This document shows positions 38,180 through 49,200 of a stretch of DNA of 64,000 nucleotides, one piece after another. The translations under genes and the position numbers were made by a program. The notes below the pieces were generated by a model. That model made no database searches. It worked only from the letters and a program-made list of their open reading frames with translations, and was not told where the DNA came from. The stretch comes from Vibrio sp. 10N.286.49.B1 (GTDB lineage: Bacteria; Pseudomonadota; Gammaproteobacteria; Enterobacterales; Vibrionaceae): NCBI RefSeq assembly GCF_002873335.1, contig NZ_MCUW01000007.1:62001-126000 (forward strand). The letters run 5' to 3'. Within the stretch, counting starts at the first letter, position 1. Each line of letters begins with the position of its first letter.

Positions 38180-40563
38180 TGGAAGTTAAAAAGTTGGCGG
38201 CGACAGGAAAGAAACCGACAACAAGAAAAACCACTAAACCGGCCGCCAAACCAAAGGCGAAGACTGCCCCGAAGAAGCGTCGACCGACGAAAAAGAAAGG
38301 CGGTGCGTCGCTAGGAAAACGTTTGTTTTCTATTGGCTGGAAACTGGCGCTAGTTGGCAGTGTCGCGGTTGCTGCGGTAGGGTTTTATCTTGATCAAGTC
38401 GTGAAAGAGCGTTTTGAAGGGCAGCTATTTGATTTGCCTACCGTGGTTTATGCTCGAGTTCTCAATTTATCCTCAGGCGACACCATCACGATTCAGCAGT
38501 TGCGTAATGAACTGGATGTGCTTGGGTACCGAAAGGTTAATCAGCCGCGCCATCCCGGAGAGTATTCGTCATCTTCAACAAAACTGGAGCTAATTCGACG
38601 TCCGTTTGAGTTTGCTGATGGACCCGAGCCTGATCGCCATGTGATGCTGTATTTTGAGGGTAATCAACTGGTTCGGATTCAATCTCTAGAGAAGAAAGGC
38701 AATCTAGGCTTTTTGCGGATAGAACCGAAAATGCTGGGTATGCTTGAAAAAAATGCCGATGAGCAGCGACTTTTTCTACGACGCGATCAGTTTCCTGAAA
38801 TCATGATCGATGCCTTGTTGGCGACAGAGGACCGCGATTTTTATCAACATGATGGTATCTCTCCAACAGCCATTGCCCGTGCCTTTTTCGCCAATATTCG
38901 TGCAGGACGCACCGTTCAGGGCGGGAGTACACTCACGCAGCAATTGGCTAAAAATTTATTTTTGACCAGTGAGCGGACCTTGTGGCGGAAACTCAGAGAA
39001 GTCTACATTGCACTGATCTTAGATTATCGATACAGCAAGGATCAGATCTTAGAGGCCTATCTCAATGAGGTCTATCTAGGGCAGAGCCGAGGGGAAGCGA
39101 TACATGGTTTCGGTCTAGCCGCTCGATTGTATTTTGGTCAACCACTACAAGAGCTACGTATCGATCAATTAGCGTTGCTGGTGGGCATGGTCAAAGGCCC
39201 TTCTTATTACAACCCTATTCGTCACCCTGAGCGTGCCAAGCAACGACGTGATCTTGTATTGAGGTTGATGATGGATCAAAACCTGCTGACAGGGCGGGAA
39301 TTTGAAATGGCCGCAAATCGCGAGCTGGATTTGCAAAAAAATCCACAGATTGCCAGCCGTCAGCCGGCCTACTTTCAGCAGCTCAAGCGTGAAATGAGCC
39401 AGAAACTGGGCAGTGGAATTAAAGGGGATGCAGGGGTTCGTATATACACCTCTCTTGATCCGGTATCGCAAGATAAGCTTGAAAAAGCGATTGCCACACG
39501 GTTGCCTCAACTCGAGAAAACATCAGGCAAGGGTTTAGAGGCCGCAGCGATTGCTGTGGATCGAAATACGGGTGAAATACGCGCTATGGTGGGAGGCAAG
39601 CGAACAGGATACAGCGGATTTAACCGCGCCTTAAATGCCAGTCGTCCTATCGGTTCTTTGGTTAAGCCTGCTGTCTATTTAACGGCGCTAGAACGTCCAG
39701 AAACCTTTGACCTAGCAACCACATTGGACGATGCTCCGCTCACCTTAAAAGGGAGCAAAGGCAACCTTTGGCAACCAAGAAACTACGACAGAAAGTTCCG
39801 TGGTGATGTGCCTTTGTACGAAGCATTAGCGAAGTCATTGAACGTTCCTACCGTTCGTTTAGGTATGTCATTGGGCATCAAAAATGTTTCCGATACCTTG
39901 GTTCGTTTAGGGGTAGACGCGAGTGAGATTAGGCCCGTGCCTTCTATGTTTCTTGGGGCACTATCTCTAACACCTTATCAGGTCGCACAGATGTACCAAA
40001 CGCTGTCAAACTCAGGTCGTCAGGCGAACTTATCCGCTTTACGCTCAGTGGTCACTGTTGATGGTGAGGTGTTGTATCGCTCACTGCCGAAAGCGACACA
40101 AAAAGTGCCTCAACAAGCTGCTTGGTTGACGACGTATGCGATGAAAAAAGGGGTCGAAGAAGGCACTGGACGATACCTTAATAGCAAGTTTTCATCGTCA
40201 GCATTAGCGGGCAAAACAGGGACCAGTAACGATACTCGTGATAGCTGGTTTGTAGGAGTAGATGGGCGAGAAGTGACAACAATTTGGGTTGGGCGAGATG
40301 ACAATAAATCGACCAAATTAACCGGTTCAAGTGGTGCACTTCGTGTCTATTCAGACTACTTATCAGCCCGAGTGCCTGAAAAGTTGATTCTGCCGTGGCC
40401 AAAAAATATCAGTATGATTGGTTTCAATAAGACGACAGATGGCGCGCTGCAGGTAGATTGTGGTAGTGATTTCCAGCTACCAATGTGGGATGAATCAGGA
40501 AAACTCAAGGCATCATGTGACAATCAACCCAAACAGTGGATAAAGAACCTTTTTGATTGGTAA
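38176..40563 (+). CDS. mrcB: Penicillin-binding protein 1B (bifunctional glycosyltransferase/transpeptidase)
   Basis: A 795-residue inner-membrane peptidoglycan synthase: a Lys/Pro-rich cytosolic tail (about 1-48), one span (about 50-70), a UB2H domain (about 80-165), GT51 glycosyltransferase (ATEDRDFYQHDG with the catalytic Glu, QGGSTLTQQLAKN, about 200-370) and a transpeptidase (SLVKP near residue 494 with the nucleophile Ser, SLN, and KTGT near 681). The UB2H domain is the docking site of the LpoB activator in Enterobacteria. Two ATGs overlap the hrpB stop. Confidence 0.96.
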   Translation: MMEVKKLAATGKKPTTRKTTKPAAKPKAKTAPKKRRPTKKKGGASLGKRLFSIGWKLALVGSVAVAAVGFYLDQVVKERFEGQLFDLPTVVYARVLNLSSGDTITIQQLRNELDVLGYRKVNQPRHPGEYSSSSTKLELIRRPFEFADGPEPDRHVMLYFEGNQLVRIQSLEKKGNLGFLRIEPKMLGMLEKNADEQRLFLRRDQFPEIMIDALLATEDRDFYQHDGISPTAIARAFFANIRAGRTVQGGSTLTQQLAKNLFLTSERTLWRKLREVYIALILDYRYSKDQILEAYLNEVYLGQSRGEAIHGFGLAARLYFGQPLQELRIDQLALLVGMVKGPSYYNPIRHPERAKQRRDLVLRLMMDQNLLTGREFEMAANRELDLQKNPQIASRQPAYFQQLKREMSQKLGSGIKGDAGVRIYTSLDPVSQDKLEKAIATRLPQLEKTSGKGLEAAAIAVDRNTGEIRAMVGGKRTGYSGFNRALNASRPIGSLVKPAVYLTALERPETFDLATTLDDAPLTLKGSKGNLWQPRNYDRKFRGDVPLYEALAKSLNVPTVRLGMSLGIKNVSDTLVRLGVDASEIRPVPSMFLGALSLTPYQVAQMYQTLSNSGRQANLSALRSVVTVDGEVLYRSLPKATQKVPQQAAWLTTYAMKKGVEEGTGRYLNSKFSSSALAGKTGTSNDTRDSWFVGVDGREVTTIWVGRDDNKSTKLTGSSGALRVYSDYLSARVPEKLILPWPKNISMIGFNKTTDGALQVDCGSDFQLPMWDESGKLKASCDNQPKQWIKNLFDW

Positions 40564-40710
40564 TGTTGACTAGGTTTAATTAACTACAAGGTAGAGATCA
40601 AGTTGCTTTTGGAGTGGCAAGTCATCACTCGATTAGCAGCTTGGCTATAGCTATGATGCAAAATGCTGATATATTAGAGTAATCAAAATAAGAGCGCTTT
40701 AAGGATGAAT

Positions 40711-43131
40711 GTGAAACGCCTAACGAGATGGTTAATGGCAGTGGTTATAGCGTCGAGCAGTAGCGCGTTGTACGCACAAAATAACGATGCCCAAGCGAAT
40801 ACAAAATCGCAAGATACAGCAAAAAAAGCAGCGTTGAGTCATCGCTCAATCGATATCAATTCTACCCATAACAATGCAGCGAAAAATGACGTAGTAAAGA
40901 GTACCCAAGCCCAACGAACGCGACCTAAAATTGGTCTTGTACTTGCAGGTGGCGGCGCGAAAGGTGCGGCACATATTGGTGTGTTGAAAGCGCTCGAAGA
41001 AATGAATATACCCGTTGATATTGTGACTGGGACGAGCATGGGGGCTTACGTTGGTGGGTTATATGCCACAGGCATGAGCGCTGACGAAATCGAAAGCTTT
41101 ATCCATACTGTTGATTGGTACAATGGTTACGTTGATCGAGTTAACCGTAGCCAGCGCCGAATTCGAGATAAAGAAGCGGAGGACCGTTACCAAATTCGTA
41201 CCGATATAGGACTGCACTTTGGGTCTATAGAAGCGCCTAAAGGGGTCGTTCAAGGTCAGAATATGTTGCGTATTTTACGTAAAACATCGGGCAACCTGCC
41301 TGAGTTTGACTCTTTTGATGAATTGGCTATTCCCTATCGCTCAGTTGCCACTGATATTCTTAAACTAGAACCCGTTGTTATTGATAAAGGGTATTTGGTT
41401 GACGCCATGATGGCAAGTATGTCAGTACCCGGTGCACTGCCTCCGTATGAGCTTGGTGATTATTTGCTGGTGGATGGTGGCGTGACGAATAATATGCCCG
41501 TTGACCTTGCAAAAGAGATGGGGGCGGACATTATTATTGCGGTGGATATCAGCAGTGATTACAAAACTCGCGAGGATTTCAGTAGTTTCTTCAGTGTCGG
41601 TGAACAGCTTTCAAACTATTTGGTTCGCCGCAGTACAGAAGAACAAATGCAGTCGCTGCAAGAAGGCGATGTTTACATGCATCCTGATGTCGGGAAAATC
41701 GGTACCACGGATTTTTCGAGTATGCCGCAGGCGTATCAAGCGGGTTATGATGCCGCTTATCAGGCTGTTGAGCAGCTCAAGCCTTTATCGGTGACTTTCG
41801 CACAGTTCCAAACCTATATAGACGAGAAGCAAGATGTTCGTCGTGAACTTCGCTATGGTGATGAAACGGTCGTAGACAAGGTGGTTATCAATAACAACAC
41901 GCATTACAGCGATAAACTATTAAAGAACAACCTTGACCTAAAATCGGGAGAAATGCTGCAAACGGATGATATTGAGCAAAAAATTGAGAATCTTTATGCA
42001 CTAGACCGCTTTGAGCTTATTACCTACGAATATCAAGATACCGATGAAGAAACCGATCTTGTTGTGAACGTAAAAGAAAAATCATGGGGTCCAAACTATA
42101 TGGATTTCCGTTTTTATCTTGAAGAAGACTTCAGCGCTAACAGCTTTTATTCCATCGGGGTGACCACTAACTTTACAGACTTGAATGATCGAGGGGCTGA
42201 GTTGCGCGTTAATGCTGACTTTGGTACTGATAAGCGTGTGGAGGCGGAGTTATATTCTCCGTTTATTACCAATCAAGACTTTTTCTTATTAGCGGGTATC
42301 TACTACGCCAATGAAAAGCGTAATGTCCTTTGTACCCCTGACAGCACGGGGACGGGCTGTGTTGACCCTGCGTTAGAAGGAGGGTCCGACTACGTGCCAG
42401 TGACCTATCAAGAATGGGAAGGTGAATTAGCGATAGGGTATGCCCCGACGTTGTGGCAAGAGTTTAGAATTGGCGGGCGATTTACGACTGGCGAATCTTA
42501 TGTGTCACCAGCACCCTCTGCAGGGAGATTTGATTTCGATCGTAAAGGCATGTTTGTCAGCTATAAGCTAGACAGTTTAGATGACTATAGTCTGCCGACC
42601 AAAGGGTGGTACATCAATCTAGAGTACCTATTGTCTCATGATAATGGTAATCAAAATATCAATGAAGCTCCGCTTGATTTCTCAGATACCGCGTATGAAA
42701 TTAACGCTGAAACGAAATACGCCCATACATTTGGTCGCAATACTTTTGTTGGTTCGTTAGATTATGCGGTGATAGAAACTGAAAACGACACCTTGCCCGT
42801 GAACCCTAGGGAGTTAGGCGGGTTCTTAAACTTCTCTGGTATTCCGCGAAACAGTTTAATTGGAGAGAATAAGATATACGGCAGTATGGTATATCGCTAT
42901 CGATGGTTCGATAATGACTTTGGTATGTTTAAATCCCCAGTTTACCTAGGTGCGTCGGCCGAATATGGTGGTGTTTGGGACGGGGATATTAATGTTTCGG
43001 ATGCGCCATTGTTCATGGCAGGCTCAATTTTTGCGGGTATAGATTCTCCACTAGGGCCAATCATGCTCTCGTATGGACGAGTTGAAACGGGGTTGAGTTC
43101 GTTTTATTTAATCATCGGTGCAGCATATTAA
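40711..43131 (+). CDS. Patatin-like phospholipase with POTRA-like and BamA-type barrel (class Vd autotransporter, PlpD-like)
   Basis: A secreted protein of about 806 residues. Signal peptide MKRLTRWLMAVVIASSSSALYA; patatin domain (about 70-270) with GGGAKG oxyanion loop, GTSMG nucleophile elbow and DGG catalytic aspartate; a POTRA-like unit (about 370-455); and a surface-antigen barrel (about 460-806) ending in an aromatic residue (AAY). This is the PlpD class, expected to place a lipase at the cell surface. I prefer the GTG at 40711: AAGGA is five bases away, whereas the ATG at 40705 leaves no spacing. Between mrcB and acnB. Confidence 0.9.
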   Translation: MKRLTRWLMAVVIASSSSALYAQNNDAQANTKSQDTAKKAALSHRSIDINSTHNNAAKNDVVKSTQAQRTRPKIGLVLAGGGAKGAAHIGVLKALEEMNIPVDIVTGTSMGAYVGGLYATGMSADEIESFIHTVDWYNGYVDRVNRSQRRIRDKEAEDRYQIRTDIGLHFGSIEAPKGVVQGQNMLRILRKTSGNLPEFDSFDELAIPYRSVATDILKLEPVVIDKGYLVDAMMASMSVPGALPPYELGDYLLVDGGVTNNMPVDLAKEMGADIIIAVDISSDYKTREDFSSFFSVGEQLSNYLVRRSTEEQMQSLQEGDVYMHPDVGKIGTTDFSSMPQAYQAGYDAAYQAVEQLKPLSVTFAQFQTYIDEKQDVRRELRYGDETVVDKVVINNNTHYSDKLLKNNLDLKSGEMLQTDDIEQKIENLYALDRFELITYEYQDTDEETDLVVNVKEKSWGPNYMDFRFYLEEDFSANSFYSIGVTTNFTDLNDRGAELRVNADFGTDKRVEAELYSPFITNQDFFLLAGIYYANEKRNVLCTPDSTGTGCVDPALEGGSDYVPVTYQEWEGELAIGYAPTLWQEFRIGGRFTTGESYVSPAPSAGRFDFDRKGMFVSYKLDSLDDYSLPTKGWYINLEYLLSHDNGNQNINEAPLDFSDTAYEINAETKYAHTFGRNTFVGSLDYAVIETENDTLPVNPRELGGFLNFSGIPRNSLIGENKIYGSMVYRYRWFDNDFGMFKSPVYLGASAEYGGVWDGDINVSDAPLFMAGSIFAGIDSPLGPIMLSYGRVETGLSSFYLIIGAAY

Positions 43132-43205
43132 TGCAATGTATTTATTCATAAGTTAATTGACTGATGAATATAATTGGTGAATGAAATAGACAGATTTTTC
43201 GACCT

Positions 43206-43242
43206 AACTTCGAGTGAAAAACATCGATTTTCGCTCGAAGTT
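43206..43242. repeat. Long imperfect inverted repeat upstream of acnB
   Basis: Left arm 43206-43220, right arm 43228-43242: 14 of 15 pairs match, loop of seven bases. No T run follows on either strand, so it is not a normal terminator for the patatin gene. The rest of the 43132-43418 gap shows no ORF. Confidence 0.75.
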
Positions 43243-43418
43243 GCTATGTTGGTCAAAATGATAAGATTTTAATTTATCGTTAAATTTGCTATTCTTCGCC
43301 CCACAGTTTGACCTCTCTAATGCTGATCATTAAAGGAATTGATGACAAAAAATGGCGAGGGAGAGTCAAGTTTCCAAGGATGTCCACTCCTAATTCTAAT
43401 TATTAAGGAGGGACCGCA

Positions 43419-43502
43419 ATGAGAGGAAAAAAGTCGTGCTTGAAGCCTACCGTAAACACGTCGCAGAGCGTGCTGCCGAAGGAGTTGTTCCTAGACCCCT
43501 AA
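43419..43502 (+). CDS. 27-codon ORF overlapping the acnB start
   Basis: ATG at 43419 follows AAGGAGGG at a seven-base spacing, the strongest ribosome site in this stretch. The frame encodes [20 protein letters not shown] and seven further residues, and stops at 43502, inside acnB in another frame. The product looks like nothing known. Translation would run through the acnB GTG and could couple or compete with it. Confidence 0.4.
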   Translation: MRGKKSCLKPTVNTSQSVLPKELFLDP

Positions 43503-46033
43503 ACGCTGAACAAGTTGCTGGACTTGTTGAGTTATTAAAGAATCCCCCTCAAGGTGAAGAAGCTACTATCCTTGACCTTCTTGAGAATCGAATTCCACCT
43601 GGCGTTGATGAAGCAGCTTATGTCAAAGCTGGATTTTTAACGGCCATCACGAAAGGTGACGTCGAATCACCACTTGTTAGTCCAAAAAAAGCAGCACAAC
43701 TGCTGGGTACGATGCAAGGCGGTTACAACATCGAATCGTTGGTGTCGCTACTTGATGACGAGGCGTTAGCCCCTATTGCGGTTGAAGCACTTTCTCACAC
43801 ATTGCTCATGTTTGATGCATTTTACGATGTAGAAGAAAAAGCAAAAGCTGGCAACGCGTATGCCAAACAAGTCATGACGTCTTGGGCTGAAGCTGAGTGG
43901 TTTGTTTCTAAACCTAAACTGCAAGAAAAGATCACACTGACGGTCTTTAAAGTGACTGGTGAAACCAATACCGATGACTTGTCACCTGCGCCTGACGCAT
44001 GGTCTCGTCCGGACATCCCTGTTCACGCATTAGCGATGCTAAAAAATACTCGTGAAGGCATTGAACCGGATCAACAAGGTTCTATTGGTCCAATTAAACA
44101 AATTGAAGCGCTACAGCAAAAAGGCCATCAATTGGTTTACGTTGGCGACGTTGTCGGTACTGGCTCTTCACGTAAATCAGCAACAAACTCAGTACTTTGG
44201 TTCATGGGTGATGATATCCCTAATGTTCCGAATAAACGTGCAGGTGGTTACGTTCTCGGCGGTAAAATAGCGCCAATCTTCTTTAATACTATGGAAGATG
44301 CAGGTGCACTACCGATTGAAGTGGACGTGACTAAACTGAACATGGGTGATGTGATCGATATTTACCCATTTGAAGGCAAGGTTTGTGACCACGAAAGCGG
44401 TGAAACGCTAGCGGAATTCTCGTTGAAGACCGATGTACTGATTGATGAAGTACAAGCGGGTGGCCGAATTCCTCTAATCATTGGTCGTGGCTTAACAGAC
44501 CGTGCACGTGAAGCACTAGGTCTGGCGCCTTCTGAAGTCTTCCGTCGCCCTGTTGAAGTTGCAGATACAGGTACTGGTTTTACACTCGCGCAAAAAATGG
44601 TGGGTAAAGCCTGTGGCGTAGAAGGGATTCGTCCAGGTACTTACTGTGAACCTAAGATGACAACGGTTGGATCACAAGATACCACGGGGCCAATGACGCG
44701 TGATGAGCTAAAAGATCTCGCTTGTCTTGGTTTTTCGGCAGACCTAGTGATGCAGTCTTTCTGTCACACTTCGGCTTACCCGAAACCGGTTGATGTGAAT
44801 ACGCACCATACTTTGCCTGATTTCATTATGAATCGCGCAGGTGTGTCATTGCGTCCAGGTGATGGTGTTATTCACTCTTGGTTAAACCGTATGCTACTGC
44901 CAGATACTGTGGGTACTGGTGGTGATTCCCATACGCGTTTCCCTCTTGGTATTTCTTTCCCTGCGGGTTCTGGCCTTGTGGCGTTTGCTGCAGCAACGGG
45001 CGTGATGCCGCTGGATATGCCAGAGTCTATCTTGGTTCGCTTTAAAGGCGATATGCAGCCAGGTATCACACTGCGTGATCTTGTCCATGCTATCCCTTAC
45101 TACGGCATTCAACAGGGTCTGTTGACCGTAGAGAAAGCCGGTAAGATCAATGAATTCTCAGGTCGAATTTTAGAAATCGAAGGTGTTGAACATCTATCGG
45201 TTGAGCAGGCATTTGAGCTATCTGATGCCTCAGCAGAGCGAAGCGCTGCGGGTTGTACTGTGAAACTTTCTCAAGAATCGATCGAGGAATACCTAAGCTC
45301 AAACATCACCATGTTGAAGTGGATGATCTCTGAAGGGTATGGCGATCGCCGGACTATTGAGCGTCGTATTGTTGCGATGGAAGAGTGGCTAGCGAAGCCT
45401 GACCTGATGCAAGCTGATAGCGATGCGGAATATGCCTATGTTATCGAGATTGATCTAGCGGATATCCATCAACCAATTTTATGTGCACCGAATGACCCAG
45501 ATGATGCTCGTCTGCTTTCTGAGGTAAACGGGACTAAGATTGATGAAGTGTTTATTGGTTCATGTATGACTAACATTGGTCATTTCCGTGCCGCTGGTAA
45601 GCTTCTAGATAAGTACAATGGTCAATTGGATACTCGTTTGTGGGTCGCACCGCCAACGAAGATGGACAAAGATCAACTTACTGAAGAAGGTTACTACGGT
45701 ATCTTTGGTCGTGCTGGTGTTCGTATCGAAACACCGGGTTGTTCACTGTGTATGGGTAACCAAGCACGAGTGGCTGATGAGTCGACGGTGATGTCAACAT
45801 CCACGCGAAACTTCCCAAACCGTTTAGGAACAGGTGCAAATGTATATCTCGCGTCTGCTGAACTGTCTGCGGTTGGGGCTATTCTAGGTCGTATTCCGAC
45901 CAAAGAAGAGTACCTAGAGTACATGAAGCAAATTGATGCGACGGCAGCGGATACTTATCGTTACCTGAACTTCCATCTTATGGGTCAATATACCGAGAAA
46001 GCCGACACGGTTATCTTCCAAGAGCCTGCATAA
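43436..46033 (+). CDS. acnB: Bifunctional aconitate hydratase 2 / 2-methylisocitrate dehydratase
   Basis: TCA-cycle enzyme interconverting citrate and isocitrate with a 4Fe-4S cluster; apo-AcnB binds mRNA in E. coli. The 865 residues match E. coli AcnB throughout: HEAT-like domain (about 1-160), swivelling domain ([19 protein letters not shown]), then the cluster domains with [16 protein letters not shown] and [13 protein letters not shown] (the cluster cysteines). The GTG at 43436 corresponds to the E. coli [16 protein letters not shown] start; a weaker AGAGGA lies upstream. A second, better-served ATG at 43419 opens an overlapping ORF. Confidence 0.97.
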   Translation: MLEAYRKHVAERAAEGVVPRPLNAEQVAGLVELLKNPPQGEEATILDLLENRIPPGVDEAAYVKAGFLTAITKGDVESPLVSPKKAAQLLGTMQGGYNIESLVSLLDDEALAPIAVEALSHTLLMFDAFYDVEEKAKAGNAYAKQVMTSWAEAEWFVSKPKLQEKITLTVFKVTGETNTDDLSPAPDAWSRPDIPVHALAMLKNTREGIEPDQQGSIGPIKQIEALQQKGHQLVYVGDVVGTGSSRKSATNSVLWFMGDDIPNVPNKRAGGYVLGGKIAPIFFNTMEDAGALPIEVDVTKLNMGDVIDIYPFEGKVCDHESGETLAEFSLKTDVLIDEVQAGGRIPLIIGRGLTDRAREALGLAPSEVFRRPVEVADTGTGFTLAQKMVGKACGVEGIRPGTYCEPKMTTVGSQDTTGPMTRDELKDLACLGFSADLVMQSFCHTSAYPKPVDVNTHHTLPDFIMNRAGVSLRPGDGVIHSWLNRMLLPDTVGTGGDSHTRFPLGISFPAGSGLVAFAAATGVMPLDMPESILVRFKGDMQPGITLRDLVHAIPYYGIQQGLLTVEKAGKINEFSGRILEIEGVEHLSVEQAFELSDASAERSAAGCTVKLSQESIEEYLSSNITMLKWMISEGYGDRRTIERRIVAMEEWLAKPDLMQADSDAEYAYVIEIDLADIHQPILCAPNDPDDARLLSEVNGTKIDEVFIGSCMTNIGHFRAAGKLLDKYNGQLDTRLWVAPPTKMDKDQLTEEGYYGIFGRAGVRIETPGCSLCMGNQARVADESTVMSTSTRNFPNRLGTGANVYLASAELSAVGAILGRIPTKEEYLEYMKQIDATAADTYRYLNFHLMGQYTEKADTVIFQEPA

Positions 46034-46120
46034 GGCCATTATAGTTGGGGGACGACGTTCTCCCAATTATGGATGGGTAGCTTGGAGCGTGATTGTCCTT
46101 CCGAGCAAATACTAGAGCAA

Positions 46121-46149
46121 AAAGCCAGTCATCTCTGACTGGCTTTTTT
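46121..46149. terminator. Bidirectional terminator after acnB
   Basis: Ten-base stem (46121-46130 with 46137-46146), six-base loop, T run on plus. On minus it may end the hybrid kinase gene, whose stop is 140 bases away. Confidence 0.85.
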
Positions 46150-46287
46150 ACATTCTATCGCTGGAGTATAAAGAACGGTTTCGTGCCCAAGCTTAGATAA
46201 TAAAGCCGCCTAATTTTCACTTATTGGCCTGGAAGAAGGCATGATTGACGGTACGCTTAATGATGGCGTAAGACATCAATCAACGAG

Positions 46288-49200
46288 CTAGCTTGTGAGC
46301 AGCTTTTGCAGTCGATCTCTACACGCAATGATGTGGTCACGCTCCAAGCCCTGTTTGTGACAATGCTCTAAGATGTATTCGATGGAGCTCAGTACCGTGC
46401 GCCAGCGTGGCGTCTTAGGCAGTGTCTCAACGCGTAAGTATTTATCTAATGTGCGGGTTTGAAGGGTGCTTCTATCAAGGTATACGCGCCATAACCCACT
46501 TTGTTCAGCAAAGACAAACTTAGATTGGCCTGTGACGTCCTCCCAATAAATTAACGAGTGCGTCATGGCATCAACGAGGACCTCTCGCATCAACTCTGGT
46601 CGGGATTGTTGCTCGTCACTGGCTTTATCAGCGAGGCGAGTAAACTCACCTCCGAGCTCTTTCAGCTCCTGCAGTTTGGCCTTGTCGCCTTCAATGGCAT
46701 AACTGGAAAGGGCATCAATGGCTGTTTCTAGGTTTTTGACCCGTGATACGTTCATATTCTTCCCTTGCTCAAAAATATAAATACTTCTTAAGCCAGTGCC
46801 TTCTGGCAGGGTAAGAATATCAGCGTTAATGTGTTGCCTCACATCTTCGACAAAGATATCAATATCACCACAATAATGTTCTTGAGTGAGCTGGATAAAC
46901 TTAGGGGCAATGAGGTCATCTAAGCTGGAGCGTTTAAGCTGCTCGACACTTCGTTTAAATAACAAGGCGGCACTTTGGTTAGCAAATTGAACCTTGCGGC
47001 TGTCATTAACGCATAAAATGGCTTCTGGTGCGGTATCGAGTTGTTCAATCAAGCGCCCTTGTGTCTCAAGTAAGCTTGCCTCTACGAGTGCTCGTTGCTT
47101 GAGTTCATATTTGAGGCTTTGGTTTTCTGCACGCCGCAATTCGGCTTTGCTGGCTTGTAAGTGCGCCGCGATACGGGCGGCAAGCTCTTGCTTACTGAAG
47201 GGTTTCGATAGGTAGTCATTTGCGCCGACCTCAAAGCCTCTCACTCTGTCTTCTGGTTGGTTTAGAGCCGTCAACATAATAATTGGCAGGGCGGCATGAT
47301 CAAAGTCTTCTCGAATGGTTTCGCACACCTCAAAGCCACTCATACCCGGCATCATAATATCGAGAAGAAGTAAGTCTGGTTTGTCTCGTTCTACCTGGGT
47401 AATCGCCTCAAGACCATCCTTGGCGAGCGCAACTTGGTAGCCCTCTAAACGCAAGAAGCTTTCTAATATGCGAAGGTTGACGGGTTCATCGTCAGCAATG
47501 AGGACTCTTGGACCATTTGGGTTATCCGGGAGGGTCTCCTCCTCGTCCAGTGCCAGTTCACTTTGCTCTGCGACTTGAAAGTGGTTCGCTTGAGGCTCAT
47601 GAGTCAGCGCCTCAATCTCATCTTGGGTAGCAAGAGGAAGTGTAAAGCTAAACGTTGTCCCTACGTGTGGTTGGCTACTGACGTAGAGCGATCCCCCCAT
47701 GAGCTCGATCAGCTGCCGACTGATCGACAATCCTAGCCCAGCCCCTTGGCGGTAGTGGCCCGAATCGTGACCTGCTTGAACCAGCGGCTCAAATATATGC
47801 TCGAGTTGTTGAGCCGGAATGCCGTGACCCGTATCGACTACCTGCACACGAATATGGTCATCCATTGCAGTGGCAGAGAGAACAATCTTCCCTTCATTGG
47901 TGTATTTGATGGCATTACCGACCAAATTATAAAGGACTTGCTCTAAACGTTGTGGATCGGCAGAGACATAAGGGATCGGTTCTAATACCTGGTTGATGAT
48001 GCGAATTTTTTTATCGCCCAACAGGTGCTGTGACAAATTAAGAACCAATTGCGTTGCGCCAGTTAGGCTCACCGCCGAGCGTTCAATCGCGAGGCTGCCA
48101 TACCGCATTTTGTGATAGTCGAGTAAGTCATCGACTAGGCTGGCCAAGCGTTGCCCGCTATTGACGATGATATTGAGCTGGTATCGATGATTGGCACCAA
48201 TGGGGCCATTAGCACCGGATATCATTGCCTCGGCAATGCCAATCATACCGTGTAGTGGCGTTCTTAATTCATGTGATGTAGTAGCAAGAAACTCATCTTT
48301 TAGCTTGTTAGCCAGTTGCAGTTCTTCGTTTTGTTTTTTGATGACAATGAGATGTTGCTCGAGTTCTTGGTTCTGACTTTTTATGAGCTCAATTTTATCT
48401 TTTATTGAGCGTCGCATACGCTCAAAACTTAACGCCAGTCGACCTATTTCATCTTTTCGGTCTGCGCTGATGATCGATGGTTCAAGGTCACCACCTGACG
48501 CGCGCTCTGCAGCCCAAGTGAGCTTAAGAAGCGGAGAGGTAATAAAGTTAGATAAGTAGTGAGAGGCCACTACGACAAGAATTATTGCGCTCAGCATGGC
48601 GATAACAAACAGTTTTTCAAGCTGACGTATACTGGAAAAGGCAACTGATTCTGGCGTTTCCGCCACCAAGGCCCACGTTGTATCGGCGAACTGAACTGGC
48701 GCAAACGCGGCGAGGTATTGCTCTTCTATGCTATTGCTGTAGCTGAGAACTTGTGTCGCGCCAGAGAGTGCTTTTTGGATGACCTGTGCGCTTTGTTCTA
48801 TATTATTTTCTGGCAATCCCATCATTTTGGCTTTGCCGTCGTTACCTACTAACAATAAGCGAATATCAGGAGTGCTGCCGCTATTAATGAGCTTTGTTAT
48901 GCCTTTAATCGGCAGTCGAAAGAGCGCGTAGCTGTGTAAGTACCCCTGCTGAATGATGGGGGCACCAAGCCAAGCAAACTGCTGCTCACCCTCAGCGGCA
49001 AAGTCAGAGATAATAACGGGTGTGTACGCTTCGTTATCTGTGCGTCTCTTGGTGACTTCTTGGTCCAAATGAGTAAACGTCGACCCCAATATTGAGTCGG
49101 AAAAACGACCAGTGTTGAGGTTGGTACCATAATAGCCATGCTTGTAGACCGAGTAGGTAACGTTGCCATTAAGGTCCACTAAGACAATGTCATCAAAGTC

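Noticed and set aside
40705..40710. ATG at 40705 as the start of the patatin autotransporter
   Set aside because: The AAGG directly touches this ATG; the in-frame GTG six bases later has normal spacing. The difference is two residues only.
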